Positions 4,904 to 6,439 of a DNA stretch of 6,439 nucleotides are shown in pieces. Position 1 is the first letter of the stretch, and every line of letters starts with the position of its first letter. The notes below the pieces were generated by a model. It made no database searches and was not told where the DNA came from. It saw only the letters and a list, made by a program, of their open reading frames with translations. The position numbers and the translations under genes were made by a program. Origin of the DNA: Candidatus Yanofskybacteria bacterium RIFOXYD1_FULL_42_10 (GTDB lineage Bacteria > Patescibacteriota > Minisyncoccia > 2-02-FULL-40-12 > GWA2-44-9); the NCBI GenBank assembly GCA_001795975.1, contig MGLG01000016.1:11089-17527 (forward strand), written 5' to 3'.

Positions 4904-6439
4904 AATTTTCTTGAGTGAGGAGCAATTCTTTGTGTTTTTCAAGAAGTTCTTTGGATATTTTATGGGTTTTGATGATTTGGCCGTAGGTGACGGCGCTTGG
5001 CCGCAGTTGTCTTATTTTATGCGAGCCGTCAACTTTTTCCGTAAGGCCGAAAGACGCAAATCTGCCGTCAGCCGGTTCCCAAGTATCGGACAAAGACCAA
5101 TATTGATAGCCGATTATGTTTGCTCCGTCCCGTATTGCGTCATGGACCGCTTTCAAATGAATAACGATAAATTCTTCTCTGAATTTATCTTCGGCGTCAT
5201 CAAGCCCGTTTTCAGTTATCATAATGGGCGCGCCGGAATCTTTGAATTTCATTATTAAATCGTAGAGCGCTTGCGGATAAAATTCTTTCGGCCTGTCGCC
5301 CTGTTTTCTTTGTTCGGATTGTTCCCATTGAAAAGCAAACGGTTTTTCCCGGCTTAACCAACGCAACATATTCGGCCACAAGGAAACATGGAATTTTATT
5401 TTACTGCGGCCGTAATAATTCAAACCGATGAAATCTCTGTCCGCATTGCCCACGGCGCTGTCCAAAAACATGGTAAGCAAAGCGGTATGAAAATTAACCG
5501 CGGCTTTATCAAGCGGAGAATCGGGATCTTGCGGATAGAAAACATTCGGAGCGGAAGCCCAGCCGACCATTATTTTATTTTCGGATTTTTCGCCGTCCAG
5601 TATTCGGTGAATTGTTCGGTAAGAAAGCCGGTGGGCGTCAAGAATCAGAGAAGCGGCCTTGATAATTCTTTCCGTGCCGGCTTCATCGTAAAATCCGTTA
5701 ATTCGTTTATACGGCGGCCATTGGCCCTTGGCGTAAGATTGAGCAAGAATTACCTGCGGTTCGTTAAAAGTAAGCCACCACTTGATTTTGAGCGGCGCTC
5801 CCAAATTTTTTGCTAGAAATTCGGCGTAGCGGGAATAATAATATGGCGCTTTGATGTTTTCCCAACATCCCCGTTCAACAAACCAGTTGGGAAGCGGAAA
5901 ATGATTCAGGCAGATCATCGGTTCAATATTGTTTGAGCGCATGGAGCTGAAAATTTCCCGGTAGGTTTTTACCGCTTCCATATCAAACTGTCCTTCTTTC
6001 GGCTCAAAACGGGACCACTCCATGGATATTCTGTGAATTTGAACGCCTATTTTTTCACCCAAAGAAAAATCTTCCTTGAATTGTTTGATGAGATCTTGAT
6101 TGGTTATTCCCGAATAACGATTTATCGGAGGCGGAAAGGTGTTGTTGGCGTGCTCATACCAATCGGAATTTTTATTGATTCCGGCAATTTGGAAATCCGA
6201 ATAGGCGGTGCCAAAGAGAAAATTATCGGGAAACTTAATGTCTTGAAATTCCGCGGCGGGTTTAACGACCGGCGAGTTGACGACAACCGGCGATTCTGCA
6301 ATTTGTTCTTTGTTTGTCTGTTCGCTTTTATTGTTATCGGTTTGCCGCGAGCTTTTGTAATCAGGCCTTCTTAAATTTTTTAAGAACGGCTTGACGCAAT
6401 CATGCTGAATGATTATGAGTAATACCGCTATTACTAAAA
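4902..6439 (-). CDS. Glycoside hydrolase family 1 enzyme with N-terminal hydrophobic segment, 5' end cut by window edge
   Basis: A retaining beta-glycosidase-type enzyme (beta-glucosidase/beta-galactosidase family). The frame is open to the right edge: 511 residues are visible. A TTG codon at 6062 falls inside the conserved domain and is not the start. In order from the N-terminus: a hydrophobic stretch (LVIAVLLIII, 6408-6437), a basic segment, a polar Q/N/E/S and V/P linker (about 6250-6360), then the GH1 domain opening FPDNFLFGTAYSDFQIAG with sugar-contact Gln at 6189-6191. Arg at 6030-6032 (HRISMEWSR) and His at 5901-5903 (LNHF) are in place. The acid/base Glu is at 5760-5762 (TFNEP) and the nucleophile Glu at 5211-5213 (ITENG), so it should be active. 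The domain is about 450 residues, as usual. Odd points: WSLSDTWEPADG replaces the common WSL-x-DNFEWA, with Pro where Trp is usual, and QIAG replaces QxEG. Location is membrane-linked or exported by inference. It converges on the kinase-transporter pair; its own promoter lies outside the window. Confidence 0.93.
   Translation of the reverse strand, partial: LVIAVLLIIIQHDCVKPFLKNLRRPDYKSSRQTDNNKSEQTNKEQIAESPVVVNSPVVKPAAEFQDIKFPDNFLFGTAYSDFQIAGINKNSDWYEHANNTFPPPINRYSGITNQDLIKQFKEDFSLGEKIGVQIHRISMEWSRFEPKEGQFDMEAVKTYREIFSSMRSNNIEPMICLNHFPLPNWFVERGCWENIKAPYYYSRYAEFLAKNLGAPLKIKWWLTFNEPQVILAQSYAKGQWPPYKRINGFYDEAGTERIIKAASLILDAHRLSYRTIHRILDGEKSENKIMVGWASAPNVFYPQDPDSPLDKAAVNFHTALLTMFLDSAVGNADRDFIGLNYYGRSKIKFHVSLWPNMLRWLSREKPFAFQWEQSEQRKQGDRPKEFYPQALYDLIMKFKDSGAPIMITENGLDDAEDKFREEFIVIHLKAVHDAIRDGANIIGYQYWSLSDTWEPADGRFASFGLTEKVDGSHKIRQLRPSAVTYGQIIKTHKISKELLEKHKELLLTQEN

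Noticed and set aside
4890..5816. Plus-strand open frames at 4890-5258 and 5388-5816
   Set aside because: Both lie antisense to the conserved GH1 domain and show no family features or ribosome sites.
6060..6062. TTG at 6062 as the start of the GH1 gene
   Set aside because: Conserved GH1 sequence continues upstream in the same frame to about 6235, so this codon is an internal Leu.
6033..6374. Plus-strand open frame at the right end
   Set aside because: The minus strand here encodes the GH1 N-terminal part (FPDNFLFGTAYSDFQ) and its linker in an unbroken frame.

Overview
The window looks like a moderately AT-rich bacterial chromosome segment with short intergenic gaps. The style suggests a member of the Candidate Phyla Radiation (Patescibacteria, Parcubacteria-like). 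The grounds are indirect: a secreted protein with a GG-N-S linker and YP-type repeats, short AAGTT/AACCTT tandem repeats between genes, and mixed use of Shine-Dalgarno sites. This placement is inference from style; there is no rRNA or other marker gene here. No tRNA, rRNA, CRISPR array, insertion sequence or attachment site was seen.

Left part, minus strand (1-1398): an ATP-binding protein followed by an ABC-3 membrane permease that runs off the left edge. Together they form the core of a ZnuBC/MntAB-type metal (zinc or manganese) importer. The solute-binding protein is not in the window. Between the two genes lies an 81-base gap with short tandem repeats.

Divergent spacer (1399-1536): back-to-back promoter candidates. 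The rightward one is a perfect TTGACA-17-TATAAT consensus placed so close to the ATG that the message should be essentially leaderless.

Middle, plus strand (1537-4828): a secreted protein with a signal peptide, a beta-rich domain, a low-complexity linker and three copies of a ~40-residue repeat, closed by a perfect 18-bp hairpin. Then come a ROK-family sugar kinase and a ten-helix EamA/DMT transporter, 24 bases apart, each with a strong Shine-Dalgarno site, forming a likely two-gene operon. Two abutting hairpins follow, apparently one terminator for each strand.

Right part, minus strand (4902 to the right edge): a glycoside hydrolase family 1 enzyme. Its reading frame stays open to the edge, so the gene is longer than its first alternative start (TTG at 6062) would suggest. 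It has a hydrophobic segment and a polar linker in front of a complete GH1 domain. A working idea is that the hydrolase frees a sugar from a glycoside, the EamA protein moves a small metabolite, and the ROK kinase phosphorylates the sugar. The convergent arrangement makes this suggestive only. I did not find a clearly new multi-gene system; the most interesting points are the leaderless promoter, the unusual membrane-linked GH1 enzyme and the histidine cluster in the metal-transport ATPase.
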